Notes: generated by a model not told the origin, from the letters alone. 32,824 nucleotides of DNA from DAOTEJ01 sp035454085 (GCA_035454085.1 DAOTEJ010000023.1:1-32824); one strand, 5' to 3'. Positions 19,550 to 28,199 are shown, counted from the first letter of the stretch. Numbers and translations: made by a program.

Positions 19550-20851
19550 ATGCCCGCCACGCCCGCTCCTGCTCCCGACCTGCTTGCCCCGGCCTCGCGC
19601 TACGGCCGCACGATGCTCGACGCTGCGCGCTGGTCGGTGGTCGGCATGGCGGCGGTGCTGCCGTTCTCCACCGCGGCGACCAACGTGTTCATGGCGCTCG
19701 CGCTGATCGCCTGGCTCGCCTCGGGCCAGGTGCTGGCCTCGGTGCGGCTGATGGCGCGGCAGCCGGTGGCCGTCGGCGCGACGCTCGCGGTGCTGGCCCT
19801 GTGTGCCGGGGCGCTGTGGTCCTCGGCGCCGCCCGAGGCCTGGGCCGAGGCGATCTCGAAGTACCGCAAGTTGCTGCTGCTGGCCCTGCTGGTGGTGCTG
19901 CTGGGCGACTGGCGCTGGCAAAGCCGCGTGCTGCTCGCCTTCTTCGGCTCGGTCGCGGTGCTGCTGCTGGTGTCCACCGGCATCTACCTGGGCGTGCCCG
20001 GCCTGCCCGAGATGGACTGGTACCAGGGCGCGATCGTGCGTCGCAGCCACATCACGCACTCGACCATGATGGCGCTGCTGGTGCTGGCGAGCGGCGTGTT
20101 CGCCTGGCGCACGCGAGTGCCCTGGCAGCGGGGCGTGGCGCTGGCGATCGCGGCGCTGGCGCTGGCCAACATGCTCACCATGATTCACGGCCGCACCGGC
20201 TACCTGCTGGTGGCGGCGCTGCTGCTGTGGGCGGGGCTGCAGCGCTTCGGGTGGAAGGGCGCGGTGGCCGCGCTCGCCCTGGGCGCCACGGTGGCGGTGA
20301 CGGTCTACTCGACCGTGCCCAGCGTGCGCCAGCGCGTCGACATGGTGCGCAGCGACCTGAGCGAGTACCGCAGCGGCGAGATCATCAGTTCCTCGGGCGT
20401 GCGCCTGCACTTCTACAAGCGCGCCATCCAGATCCTGCGCGATCACCCCTGGCTCGGCACCGGCACCGGCTCGTGGAGCGTGGAGTACGAGCGGCGCAAC
20501 GCCAACGACCCCGAGATCCTCAAGACCTTCCCGGGCCTGGGCAATCCGCACAACGACTACCTGCTCATCGGGGTGCAGTTGGGCCTCGCGGGCATCGCGC
20601 TCTTCGTGGCCGCGCTGGTCGCGCTGTATCGCCTGGCGGGCCGGCTACCCACGGCGCGGGCGTGGCTCGCGCGCGGCACCCTGGTGGCCTACGCCTCGGG
20701 CGCGCTGGTCAATTCCTTCTTGTGGGACGCGGCCGAGGGCACGATCTTCGTGCTGCTCATCGGCGCGCTCTTCGCCGGGCCTTGGCCACCGCGCGCGGCC
20801 GGCTCTGACGCGGCTGGCTCGGGCGCAGCCAACTCAGGCGCGGCCGGCTAG
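19550..20851 (+). CDS. O-antigen ligase / polymerase family membrane protein (Wzy_C)
   Basis: A 433-aa polytopic inner-membrane protein with about ten hydrophobic segments from residue 25 on. The large periplasmic loop contains the helix-forming SGVRLHFYKRAIQILRDHPW, then GTGTGSW and the diagnostic GNPHNDYLL. These are the Wzy_C signatures shared by O-antigen ligases (WaaL), O-antigen polymerases and oligosaccharyltransferases of the PglL type. Location among core-lipopolysaccharide genes favours a WaaL-like role: joining polymer to the lipid A core on the periplasmic face. ATG 19550 is the first ATG before the hydrophobic part. The C-terminal tail is an Ala/Gly/Ser repeat. The last 18 nt overlap the convergent GT9 gene. 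Confidence 0.85.
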   Translation: MPATPAPAPDLLAPASRYGRTMLDAARWSVVGMAAVLPFSTAATNVFMALALIAWLASGQVLASVRLMARQPVAVGATLAVLALCAGALWSSAPPEAWAEAISKYRKLLLLALLVVLLGDWRWQSRVLLAFFGSVAVLLLVSTGIYLGVPGLPEMDWYQGAIVRRSHITHSTMMALLVLASGVFAWRTRVPWQRGVALAIAALALANMLTMIHGRTGYLLVAALLLWAGLQRFGWKGAVAALALGATVAVTVYSTVPSVRQRVDMVRSDLSEYRSGEIISSSGVRLHFYKRAIQILRDHPWLGTGTGSWSVEYERRNANDPEILKTFPGLGNPHNDYLLIGVQLGLAGIALFVAALVALYRLAGRLPTARAWLARGTLVAYASGALVNSFLWDAAEGTIFVLLIGALFAGPWPPRAAGSDAAGSGAANSGAAG

Positions 20852-21931
20852 CGACTCGATTGCCGCCAGCACCGGCGCGGCGGGCAGTTCGTCGAGGCAC
20901 TGCGCGCGGCTCGCGCGGTGGCGATCGCAGCCTTCCTGCTGGCAGGGCACGCAGGGCAGGGCATCGTTTTGCAGCAGGATCACCTGGCCGCGCGCCTGCA
21001 GCGCGCCGCGCGAGGCGTAGGCCGCGCCGTCGCGCGCCGGCCAGGGGCCCCAGATCGCCGGATCGGTGGGCCCGAAGATCGCCACCGTGGGCGCGCCGCA
21101 GGCCGCCGCCAGATGCGTGGTGGCCGTGTCCACGCCCACGAACACGCGGGCGCGTGCCAGCAGCGCCGCGGTGGCCGCGAAGTCGAGCCGGCCGTCGATG
21201 CGCTGCACCTCGTCGTCGCCCAGTCCGGCGAGCAGTTGGTCGAGGTAGTGCGCCTCTTCGGGCGCCGGGCCGCCGGTGACCAGCACGCGCAGGCCGCGCG
21301 CGCGCAGGGCCTGGATCACCGCCAGCCAACCCGCGCGGGTCCACTGCTTGTAGCGGAAGCGCGGCGCCGGGTGGATCACCGCGTAGGCCGCGCCCTCGAT
21401 GTCCACCGCGCAGGCGGCGAGCACCGCCGCGCGGCCATCCGGCGCGCGCGGCGGCACGACCACCGGCGCGGCCTCGATGCCGAGCAGCGCGGGCAGGCGC
21501 ATCGCATCCAGCACCACCGCCGCAGGAGCGGGGCCGGCGGGCACGGCGTCGAACAGCGCGCGCTTCCACCAGGCCTTGCCCGCCTCGGGCGGCAGGAAGC
21601 CCAGCCGCTGCCGCCCCGCGGCCCAGGCGAACAGCGCCGGGCGCGTGCCCGATTGCGTGGCCAGCGCCAGGTCGTAGCGCCGCCACAGCGCGCGCATCAG
21701 CGCGAAGGTCTGCGCGCGGGTGGGGCGCTCGGGCAGCGTGATCACGCGGCGCAACTCGGGGTTGCCGGCCAGGATGGGCCGCGCCGAGTCGAACACCAGC
21801 ATGTCCACCGCGCACTGCGGCCAGCGCTGCTTGAGCGCGTGCACCACCGGGGTGGCGAGCAGCGCGTCGCCCAGGTAGCGAAGAGAGATCACCAGCGCGC
21901 TGGCCGGCGCGCGTTCGAGCGCCAGGCTCAC
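20834..21931 (-). CDS. Family 9 glycosyltransferase, lipopolysaccharide heptosyltransferase III (WaaQ)-like
   Basis: A 365-aa GT-B transferase that uses ADP-heptose-type donors. The N-terminus ALVISLRYLGDALLATPVV contains the GD of the family, followed by the spacer VDMLVFDSAR typical of the WaaQ branch. The donor-site half has HPAPRFRYKQW, VTGGPAPEE, VGVDTATTHLAAA and FGPTDPAIWGPW. Near the C-terminus lies a cysteine cluster (CVPCQQEGC...C), also seen in WaaQ relatives. GTG 21931 is taken as the start because it overlaps the stop of the upstream GT9 gene as GTGA. The subtype is inferred. Confidence 0.87.
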   Translation of the reverse strand: MSLALERAPASALVISLRYLGDALLATPVVHALKQRWPQCAVDMLVFDSARPILAGNPELRRVITLPERPTRAQTFALMRALWRRYDLALATQSGTRPALFAWAAGRQRLGFLPPEAGKAWWKRALFDAVPAGPAPAAVVLDAMRLPALLGIEAAPVVVPPRAPDGRAAVLAACAVDIEGAAYAVIHPAPRFRYKQWTRAGWLAVIQALRARGLRVLVTGGPAPEEAHYLDQLLAGLGDDEVQRIDGRLDFAATAALLARARVFVGVDTATTHLAAACGAPTVAIFGPTDPAIWGPWPARDGAAYASRGALQARGQVILLQNDALPCVPCQQEGCDRHRASRAQCLDELPAAPVLAAIESLAGRA

Positions 21932-22869
21932 GGTCGGGCCAGCGCCTGGTCGATGGCTGCGAGCACCGCGGCGGGCTCGGGCCAGGCGTTCATGGCGCCC
22001 ACGCCCAGCGCGCGCGGATTCCACGGGCCGGTGCGCGCCGCCTCGGTGACTCCGAAGATCGTCACCTGGCGCGCGCCCACGGCCGCGGCCACGTGGCTCA
22101 CGCCCGAGTCGTTGGCCACCACCACGGCGGCGCGCGCCGCCAGCGCGGCGTAGGCGCCCAGCGTCACCGCAGGCAGGATGCGCGCGCCGGGCAGCGCGGC
22201 GCGGGTGGCCTCGGCCTCGTTGGGCGGAGGCAGGGCGATGGGCTCCAGCCCGCGCGCGCGCAGGGGCTCGACCAGCGCGGCGAACTGCGGCCAGTGCTTG
22301 ACGCGGCCCTTGTGCAGACCGGTGGCCACCGGCGCGAGCAGGGCGTAGCGGGCGGGAACGCCGCCTTCCTTGAGGGCACGATTGGCCGCGGCCTCGTGGC
22401 GCCGCGCCAGCGTCAGCCCGAGCTCGGGAGCCGGGCCGTCGGCCTTGAGCGGCAGACCCCAGTGCACCAGCGCACCCGCGGCCACGCGCCAGAAGCGCTC
22501 GACCTCGTGCATCGGCGGCGGCTCGGGCAGGGCGGCCTCGAGCAGCCAGCCGCGCCCGTCGGTGGCCAGGCCCGCGGACCGCGCGCCCGCCATGCGAAAC
22601 AGCAGGGCCGAGCCGATCGAGTTGGGCAGCAGCACCGCGCGCGGCGCACCGCCGAGTTGCGCGGCCAGGGCCCGCATGCGCTGCGTGTCGCTCACCACCG
22701 GGCCCTCGATGGGCTCGAAGCGCCAGCCCAGCCCGGCGAACAGATCGCCCGCCCAGGCCTTGCCCACCAGCACCGGGGCGAGTCCGGCCTGCGCCAGCAG
22801 GCGCACCGCCGGCAACGCCATGCAGGCATCGCCCACATGGTTGGGCAGGCGCACGAGGACGGTTGGCAT
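21928..22869 (-). CDS. Family 9 glycosyltransferase, ADP-heptose:LPS heptosyltransferase II (WaaF)-like
   Basis: A 313-aa transferase that begins MPTVLVRLPNHVGDACMALPAV, very close in form to the WaaF N-terminus with its GD motif. The C-terminal half contains VVVANDSGVSHVAAAVG and the FGVTEAARTGPW donor loop. It should add a heptose to the inner core of lipopolysaccharide in the cytoplasm. The start is ATG 22869; the frame stays open upstream into msbA, but that would overlap the divergent promoter. The stop codon overlaps the GTG of the next GT9 gene. Confidence 0.88.
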   Translation of the reverse strand: MPTVLVRLPNHVGDACMALPAVRLLAQAGLAPVLVGKAWAGDLFAGLGWRFEPIEGPVVSDTQRMRALAAQLGGAPRAVLLPNSIGSALLFRMAGARSAGLATDGRGWLLEAALPEPPPMHEVERFWRVAAGALVHWGLPLKADGPAPELGLTLARRHEAAANRALKEGGVPARYALLAPVATGLHKGRVKHWPQFAALVEPLRARGLEPIALPPPNEAEATRAALPGARILPAVTLGAYAALAARAAVVVANDSGVSHVAAAVGARQVTIFGVTEAARTGPWNPRALGVGAMNAWPEPAAVLAAIDQALARP

Positions 22870-22912
22870 GGATCGAGGCTGGCGCAGCGGCGCCCTTACA
22901 CTGAGGCTTCGA

Positions 22913-22918
22913 ATTGTA
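22913..22918 (-). promoter_or_regulatory. Possible -10 element of the heptosyltransferase unit
   Basis: On the minus strand TACAAT (22918-22913) lies 44 bp before the ATG at 22869, in the 76-bp gap between divergent msbA and the GT9 gene. A matching -35 is not obvious. Confidence 0.35.
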
Positions 22919-22945
22919 GGGCGGCTCGCGCGCCGCCCCGTCTTC

Positions 22946-24715
22946 ATGGCCAAGTTCTCAGTCTCTGCCCTCGTCAACGACCCCAGCCTGCGCCGGCTCT
23001 TTGCCTACCTGCCGCGCCACCGGCGCCTGATCGGCTACGCGCTGATCGGGCTGGTGGTGGCCGCGGCGTCGTCGTCGCTCATCGCCCTGCTGCTGGGCAA
23101 GCTCACCGACATGAGCTTCTACGAGAAGCACAGCATGGTGGTGGTGTGGGCGCCGCTGGCGCTGGTGGGCGTGTCGCTGCTGCACGGCAGCTCGACCTTC
23201 GGCAGCTCGTACCTGTTGCAGCGCGTGTCGCAGTCGGTGCTGGTGGAGCTGCGCGGCCAGATGTTCGAGCGCGTGCTGCGCTGGCCGGCGGCCACCTACC
23301 AGCGCTATCCGTCGGGCACGGTGATCTCGAAGTTCGTGAACGAGGCCTCCAACGCGCTCAACCTCGCGGCCGAGGTGCTCACCACCCTGGTGCGCGACAC
23401 GCTCACCGTGATCGCCCTGGGCACCATTCTGGTGTGGCACAACTGGCAGCTCACGCTCGTGACCCTGGTGCTTGCCCCGCTGATCGCGGTGGTGCTGCGC
23501 TTCACCAGCAAGCGCCTGCGCCGCCTGGCCAGCGGCAACCAGGAGGCGCTGGGCGAGATGACCAGCACCCTGCAAGAGGGCTACGAGGGCCAGCGCGTGG
23601 TCAAGATCTACGACGGCTACGCCTACGAGCACGAGCGCTTCGGCGACCTCAACCGCCGCCTCCAGGGCCTGGCCATGCGCATCCAGGTGGCGTGGTCGGC
23701 GGGCACGCCGCTCACGCAGTTCGTGGCCATGTGCGGGGTGGCCGTGGTGGTGGCGGTGGCGCTGCTGCAGGCGCAGACCGGCAAGCTGACCATCGGCCAG
23801 TTCATGACCTACCTCTCGGCCATGCTGCTCATGCTGCCGCCGCTGCGCCACCTGGCGGCGATCAACGCCTCGGTGGCGCGCATGGCCGCCGCGGCCGACA
23901 GCGTGTTCGCCATGATCGACGAGCCCGTCGAGCAGGACCCCGGCTCGCGCACGCTGGGCCGCGCGCAGGGCGCGGTGGAGTTTCGCGACGTGGTGTTCCG
24001 CTACCCCGGCGCCGAGCAGGACGCGCTCTGCGGCTTCAGCCTCGCGGTGCAGCCCGGCGAGATGATCGCCCTGGTGGGCGCCTCGGGCTCGGGCAAGACC
24101 ACGCTGGTGAACCTGATCCCGCGCTTTTTGGCGCCCACCGGCGGCGAGATCCTGTTCGACGGCGTGCCGCAGAGCGAGCTCACGCTGGCGAGCCTGCGCG
24201 CGCAGATCGCGCTGGTGTCGCAGGACGTGGTGCTGTTCGACGACAGCATCGCCGCCAACATCGCCTACGGCGCGCAGCGCAGCGCCAGCCGCGAGCAGAT
24301 CCGCGCCGCGGCCGAGGCCGCCTACCTGCTGCCCTTCATCGAGAGCCTGCCGCAGGGCTTCGACACGCGCGTGGGCGAGGGCGGGGCCAAGCTCTCGGGC
24401 GGGCAGCGCCAGCGGCTGTCCATCGCGCGCGCGCTGCTCAAGGACGCGCCCATCCTGCTGCTCGACGAGGCCACCAGCGCACTCGACACCGAGAGCGAAA
24501 AGTTCATCCAGGCCTCGCTCGACAAGCTGATGAGCGGGCGCACCAGCTTCGTGGTGGCGCACCGGCTCTCGACCATCGAGCACGCCGACCGCATCGTGGT
24601 GATGGAGCACGGCCGCATCCAGGAGGTGGGCCCGCACGCCGAGCTGCTGGCCGCGGGCGGCATCTACTCGCACCTGTACCGCATCCAGTTCGCCAACCCG
24701 CAGGAGGCCGCATGA
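22946..24715 (+). CDS. msbA: Lipid A export permease/ATP-binding protein MsbA
   Basis: A 589-aa ABC half-transporter; the E. coli protein has 582. Six hydrophobic segments fill about residues 25-310. The nucleotide-binding domain starts about 343. Walker A GASGSGKT is at 378-385, the signature LSGGQ at 483-487, and the Walker B ILLLDEATSALD follows. The H-loop is in VVAHRLSTI. A homodimer flips lipid A-core from the inner to the outer leaflet of the inner membrane. ATG 22946 is followed by the usual short hydrophilic stretch. It is divergent from the heptosyltransferases, and its stop overlaps the next ATG as ATGA. Confidence 0.95.
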   Translation: MAKFSVSALVNDPSLRRLFAYLPRHRRLIGYALIGLVVAAASSSLIALLLGKLTDMSFYEKHSMVVVWAPLALVGVSLLHGSSTFGSSYLLQRVSQSVLVELRGQMFERVLRWPAATYQRYPSGTVISKFVNEASNALNLAAEVLTTLVRDTLTVIALGTILVWHNWQLTLVTLVLAPLIAVVLRFTSKRLRRLASGNQEALGEMTSTLQEGYEGQRVVKIYDGYAYEHERFGDLNRRLQGLAMRIQVAWSAGTPLTQFVAMCGVAVVVAVALLQAQTGKLTIGQFMTYLSAMLLMLPPLRHLAAINASVARMAAAADSVFAMIDEPVEQDPGSRTLGRAQGAVEFRDVVFRYPGAEQDALCGFSLAVQPGEMIALVGASGSGKTTLVNLIPRFLAPTGGEILFDGVPQSELTLASLRAQIALVSQDVVLFDDSIAANIAYGAQRSASREQIRAAAEAAYLLPFIESLPQGFDTRVGEGGAKLSGGQRQRLSIARALLKDAPILLLDEATSALDTESEKFIQASLDKLMSGRTSFVVAHRLSTIEHADRIVVMEHGRIQEVGPHAELLAAGGIYSHLYRIQFANPQEAA

Positions 24716-25305
24716 ACCCGATCAGCCGCTTCCCCGTGCCGGAGCTGACCGACCTGCCCGAGGACGTGCGCGCGCGCATCCTGGCGGTGCAAGAGAAGGC
24801 CGGCTTCGTGCCCAACGTGTTCCTCGCCTTCGCGCACCGGCCCGAGGAGTTCCGCGCCTTCTTTGCGTACCACGACGCGCTGATGGAGAAGGACATTGGC
24901 CTGACCAAGGCCGAGCGCGAGATGATCGTGGTGGCCACCAGCGGCGCCAACCGCTGCCAGTACTGCGTGGTGGCGCACGGCGCCATCCTGCGCATCCGCG
25001 CCAAGAACCCGCGCGTGGCCGACCAGGTGGCGCTCAACCACCGCCGCGCCGAGATCACGCCGCGCCAGCGCGCCATGCTCGACTTCGCGATGAAGGTCTC
25101 GCAGGCCTCGCACGAGGTCGAGGAAGCCGACTTCGCCGCCCTGCGCGCCCACGGCTTCGACGAGGCCGCGATCTGGGACATCGGCGCGATTGCCGCCTTC
25201 TTCGCGATGAGCAACCGCATGGCCGACCTCATGGCCCTGCGCCCCAACGACGAGTTCTACCTGATGGGGCGCCTGCCGCCGCCGCCCAAGGGCAAGGCGC
25301 AGTGA
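24712..25305 (+). CDS. AhpD-like alkylhydroperoxidase / peroxidase-related protein
   Basis: A 197-aa all-alpha protein of the carboxymuconolactone decarboxylase/AhpD superfamily. The redox site NRCQYCVVAH has C82, C85 and H89, the CxxC...H arrangement of AhpD-type thiol peroxidases. Conserved LTKAEREMI precedes it. The length fits the uncharacterised peroxidase-related group. It probably reduces peroxides or acts as a disulfide reductase in the cytoplasm; the partner is unknown. ATG 24712 overlaps the msbA stop, and its TGA overlaps the next GTG. Confidence 0.9.
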   Translation: MNPISRFPVPELTDLPEDVRARILAVQEKAGFVPNVFLAFAHRPEEFRAFFAYHDALMEKDIGLTKAEREMIVVATSGANRCQYCVVAHGAILRIRAKNPRVADQVALNHRRAEITPRQRAMLDFAMKVSQASHEVEEADFAALRAHGFDEAAIWDIGAIAAFFAMSNRMADLMALRPNDEFYLMGRLPPPPKGKAQ

Positions 25306-26012
25306 GCAGCGCGTTGGGCGCCGCTGCCCGCGTGGTGGCGCGCGGCCTGGGGGCCGCCGCGCTCGCACTGCTGGCCGCCTGCGCCGCGCCGCCTGCCGCA
25401 CCCGACGCGCCCGCCAACGCCCTGGCCGTGCACGGCCTGCTGGTGGTGCCGCCCGGCGCCGCGCCGGGGGCGGATGCCCAGGCCGTGGTCGAACTGCGCG
25501 CGGTGGCCGAGGCCCAGTCGCCCGGCCCCGTGCTGGCCGAGTCGCGGGTCGCCTTGCGCGGATCGGGCGGCGCCGTGCCCTTCGAGCTGGTGGTGCCGGC
25601 CGATCGGCTGGGCACGTCGCGCACGCTGCGCCTGCGCGCCGCGGTGGCCAGCGGGGGGCGAGTGCAGTGGCTCAGCGAGCCGCGCGAGCTGCCCGCGCGG
25701 GCCGGCCGGGTGGACCTGGGCCGCATCGAGCTCGCGCCCGCGAGCCTGGATGCCTTTGCCACCGCCCTGCAATGCGGCGAGCTGCGCATCGTGATCGGCT
25801 ACACCCAGGACGCGATGCGCCTGCGCATCGCCGGCGACGCCGGCCGCATCATGCAGCCCGTGGGCGGCACGCGCATCTTCGAATCCGCCGCCGAGCCCGG
25901 CACGCGCCTGGAACTGGACAGCCGCACCGCGCGCCTGACCTGGAAGGGCCGCACCTGGCCCGAGTGCGTGCAGGTGCCGCTGCGCGATGCGGATGCACGG
26001 GTGGTGCGGTGA
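25302..26012 (+). CDS. Lipoprotein with YbaY-like and MliC-like domains
   Basis: A 236-aa exported protein. The signal peptide ends in the lipobox LAAC with C27 as the lipidated residue. Residues about 38-145 resemble the YbaY/YscW lipoprotein domain (beta-rich, VHGLLVVPPG start, FELVVPADRL). Residues about 158-225 resemble the MliC/PliC fold, the inhibitor of C-type lysozyme, with the two cysteines (C158 and C222) that form a disulfide in that family. It starts at GTG 25302, overlapping the AhpD-like stop as GTGA. A role in protecting peptidoglycan from host or rival lysozyme is inferred from the second domain. Domain calls are by pattern only. Confidence 0.7.
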   Translation: MSSALGAAARVVARGLGAAALALLAACAAPPAAPDAPANALAVHGLLVVPPGAAPGADAQAVVELRAVAEAQSPGPVLAESRVALRGSGGAVPFELVVPADRLGTSRTLRLRAAVASGGRVQWLSEPRELPARAGRVDLGRIELAPASLDAFATALQCGELRIVIGYTQDAMRLRIAGDAGRIMQPVGGTRIFESAAEPGTRLELDSRTARLTWKGRTWPECVQVPLRDADARVVR

Positions 26013-26045
26013 GTTCGATCGATATCGGCGAGCCCGTAGGTCTGC

Positions 26046-28094
26046 GTGCAGGAATGGATCTGTCGCTGCGGACTCTTGAGGTCTCGTTCACGTTACTTGA
26101 CGAGGAAAGCTGCCCTGAGTAGAGCCTACTTCCACGCGTCGATCGAAGACTTCCTTCACTTATCGAGTGACGCAGTCATCGGGGCGCTGACTCGACGCAG
26201 CGAGTTCGCAGTCGAACTCAGTCAGGTCGGGGCATGGCGCTCGCAGGTCCATGTTCTGAAGGAAGCGCTTGCCGCATTTCCTGGGCGCGGCCAAGTCTTG
26301 CTTGAGTATGTGCTTCCCCGCATAGGGCGGCGAGTTGACGTGATCTTGGTGATGGATCACCTCGTTTTCGTCATTGAATTCAAGGTAGGCGAAGCGACGT
26401 TCTCCCGTCACGCGATGGATCAGGTGTGGGACTACGCCCTCGATCTGAAGAACTTTCATGAGCCGTCGCACGCGGTCGACCTCGTCCCACTGCTGGTGGC
26501 AACGGACGCGAAGACGTCCAACGCGGACTATGTGCCGCCCCAACACGATGGCGTCTACGCGCCGGTGCCAATTGGCGCCGGAGGACTGCAGCGCGCGATT
26601 CAGACCTACCTTGAGCAAACGCGCGGACCCTCCGTGGATGGACTCGCTTGGGCGGCGGGTCGATACAGTCCAACCCCAACGATCATCGAGGCTGCTCGCG
26701 CGCTGTACCAGAAGCACTCGGTTGCAGAGATTTCGCGTAGCGACGCGGGGGCAACAAACCTCTTGGTCACCTCGCAATATGTGGCGCAGGTGATCGCTGA
26801 TGCGCAAAGCCGCAAGCAGAAGGCAATTTGCTTGCTGACGGGTGTCCCGGGCGCCGGCAAGACCTTAGTGGGCTTAGACGTGGCGACTAGGAACATGGAT
26901 CCAGCGGGCGATCTCTACAGCGTCTTCCTGTCAGGCAACGGTCCGCTGGTGGCCATCTTGCGGGAGGCGCTCGCGCGGGATCACGTGGCGCGCGAGGCCG
27001 CGGCGGGCAGACGCCTCGCCAAGGGGCAAGCACGCCGCGAAGTGGAAGCGTTCATTCAGAACGTTCATCACTTTCGCGACGAGGGACTGAGCAATCCTGC
27101 TGCGCCCGTGGAGCACGTGACGATTTTCGATGAGGCACAGCGAGCTTGGAATCGCGATCAGACGGCCTCGTTCATGAAGAGAAAGCGAGGTCGTAGCGAC
27201 TTCGACGTCTCTGAGCCCGAGTTCCTGATTTCTTGCATGGATCGGCACGGGGACTGGGCGGTCATCATTTGCCTAATAGGCGGCGGCCAAGAGATCAATA
27301 CCGGCGAAGGCGGGATCTCGGAGTGGATTCACGCGCTCAGATCGCGGTTTCCACATTGGTTGGTGCACGTGTCGCCCAGACTCGGCGATGCCGAGTACGG
27401 CTCGGGCGAGGCGCTCCACTTGCTCGACGAGCACACGTCAGTGACCTACGACGAAGCCTTGCACCTCAACGTCTCGATGAGGTCCTATCGCGCGGAGCGC
27501 GTATCGGATTGGGTGAAGCAAGTGCTCGATTTGGAGCTTGAGGAGGCCAGTGGGACCTTAAGTAGCCTGATCGGACGCTATCCCGTCGCCTTGACTAGAG
27601 ACGTCAGTCTCGCGAAGCGTTGGCTCAAGGCGCGCGCGCGAGGTAGCGAGCGGTACGGACTAATGGTTTCGTCGCAGGCCCAGCGGCTTCGACCGCACGC
27701 GATCGATGTCAGGGCGCCCGTGGATCCGGTTCACTGGTTCTTGGACTCGAAGGATGATGTGCGCTCCTCCTATTACCTCGAGGACGCGGCAACAGAATTT
27801 CACGTCCAGGGTCTTGAGGTGGACTGGGCCGCGATCGTGTGGGATGCGGACTATCGGTACACAAAGAGAGGTTGGGAGCACTGGTCCTTCGTTGGCGACC
27901 GGTGGCAGAGGATCAAGAAGCCAGAGCGGCAGCTCTATCAGAAGAACGCCTATCGCGTGCTTCTCACCAGGGCGCGACAAGGGATGGTTCTCGTCGTGCC
28001 CAACGGGGACGTAGAAGATCCTACCCGTGACCCAACTTTCTATGACGAGACCTATGCGTACCTACGCAGCCTCGGCATCCCTGAACTGGATTGA
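26046..28094 (+). CDS. PD-(D/E)xK nuclease-like / SF1 helicase fusion protein (DUF2075 family)
   Basis: The open frame from GTG 26046 encodes 682 aa. The N-terminal domain has the restriction-nuclease pattern E87...D98...E111-x-K113 (GRRVDVI, VIEFKVG). The helicase core follows: Walker A GVPGAGKT (266-273), Walker B IFDEAQ (D362, E363), a GGGQEINTG motif-III-like stretch, TEFHVQGLEVDW (motif V type) and YRVLLTRARQGMV (motif VI type). This is the Schlafen-helicase-like DUF2075 family; relatives are standalone proteins of 650-680 aa. Translation may begin later: homologues as I recall them start just before the RAYFHASIEDFL stretch (from residue 26), and GAGGA at 26102-26106 is a good Shine-Dalgarno sequence for CTG 26115 (giving 659 aa). 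GC content and codon use are clearly lower than in all neighbours, suggesting horizontal gain. Function unknown; an anti-phage or DNA-repair role is inference. Confidence 0.85.
   Translation: MQEWICRCGLLRSRSRYLTRKAALSRAYFHASIEDFLHLSSDAVIGALTRRSEFAVELSQVGAWRSQVHVLKEALAAFPGRGQVLLEYVLPRIGRRVDVILVMDHLVFVIEFKVGEATFSRHAMDQVWDYALDLKNFHEPSHAVDLVPLLVATDAKTSNADYVPPQHDGVYAPVPIGAGGLQRAIQTYLEQTRGPSVDGLAWAAGRYSPTPTIIEAARALYQKHSVAEISRSDAGATNLLVTSQYVAQVIADAQSRKQKAICLLTGVPGAGKTLVGLDVATRNMDPAGDLYSVFLSGNGPLVAILREALARDHVAREAAAGRRLAKGQARREVEAFIQNVHHFRDEGLSNPAAPVEHVTIFDEAQRAWNRDQTASFMKRKRGRSDFDVSEPEFLISCMDRHGDWAVIICLIGGGQEINTGEGGISEWIHALRSRFPHWLVHVSPRLGDAEYGSGEALHLLDEHTSVTYDEALHLNVSMRSYRAERVSDWVKQVLDLELEEASGTLSSLIGRYPVALTRDVSLAKRWLKARARGSERYGLMVSSQAQRLRPHAIDVRAPVDPVHWFLDSKDDVRSSYYLEDAATEFHVQGLEVDWAAIVWDADYRYTKRGWEHWSFVGDRWQRIKKPERQLYQKNAYRVLLTRARQGMVLVVPNGDVEDPTRDPTFYDETYAYLRSLGIPELD
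26102..26117 (+). promoter_or_regulatory. Shine-Dalgarno sequence pointing at a CTG start of the nuclease-helicase gene
   Basis: GAGGAAA begins at 26102 and CTG is at 26115, leaving 8 nt after GAGGA. None of the in-frame GTG (26046) or TTG (26076, 26097) codons has a comparable site. CTG starts are rare, so this is suggestive only. Confidence 0.35.
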
Positions 28095-28199
28095 AGCCAT
28101 GGACGCGATCGGGAAGCGCGACATGCGCGAGTAGATCAGTAGGGCAGGAGGTGGGTTAACAAGACGTAGGACCGGATCGCACGTTTCTGCGACTACGCC
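28095..28199. other. Intergenic junction after the foreign-looking gene
   Basis: This 105-bp gap lies between convergent stops. It contains no obvious terminator. GTAGGGC at 28139-28145 is repeated inverted as GCCCTAC at 28197-28203, the second copy overlapping the last codons of rng. An 11-codon ATG frame (28099-28134) is too short to support as a gene. Nothing else is recognised. Confidence 0.3.

Noticed and set aside
28099..28134. 11-codon ATG frame after the nuclease-helicase gene
   Set aside because: Too short, no Shine-Dalgarno sequence and no known peptide; probably chance.
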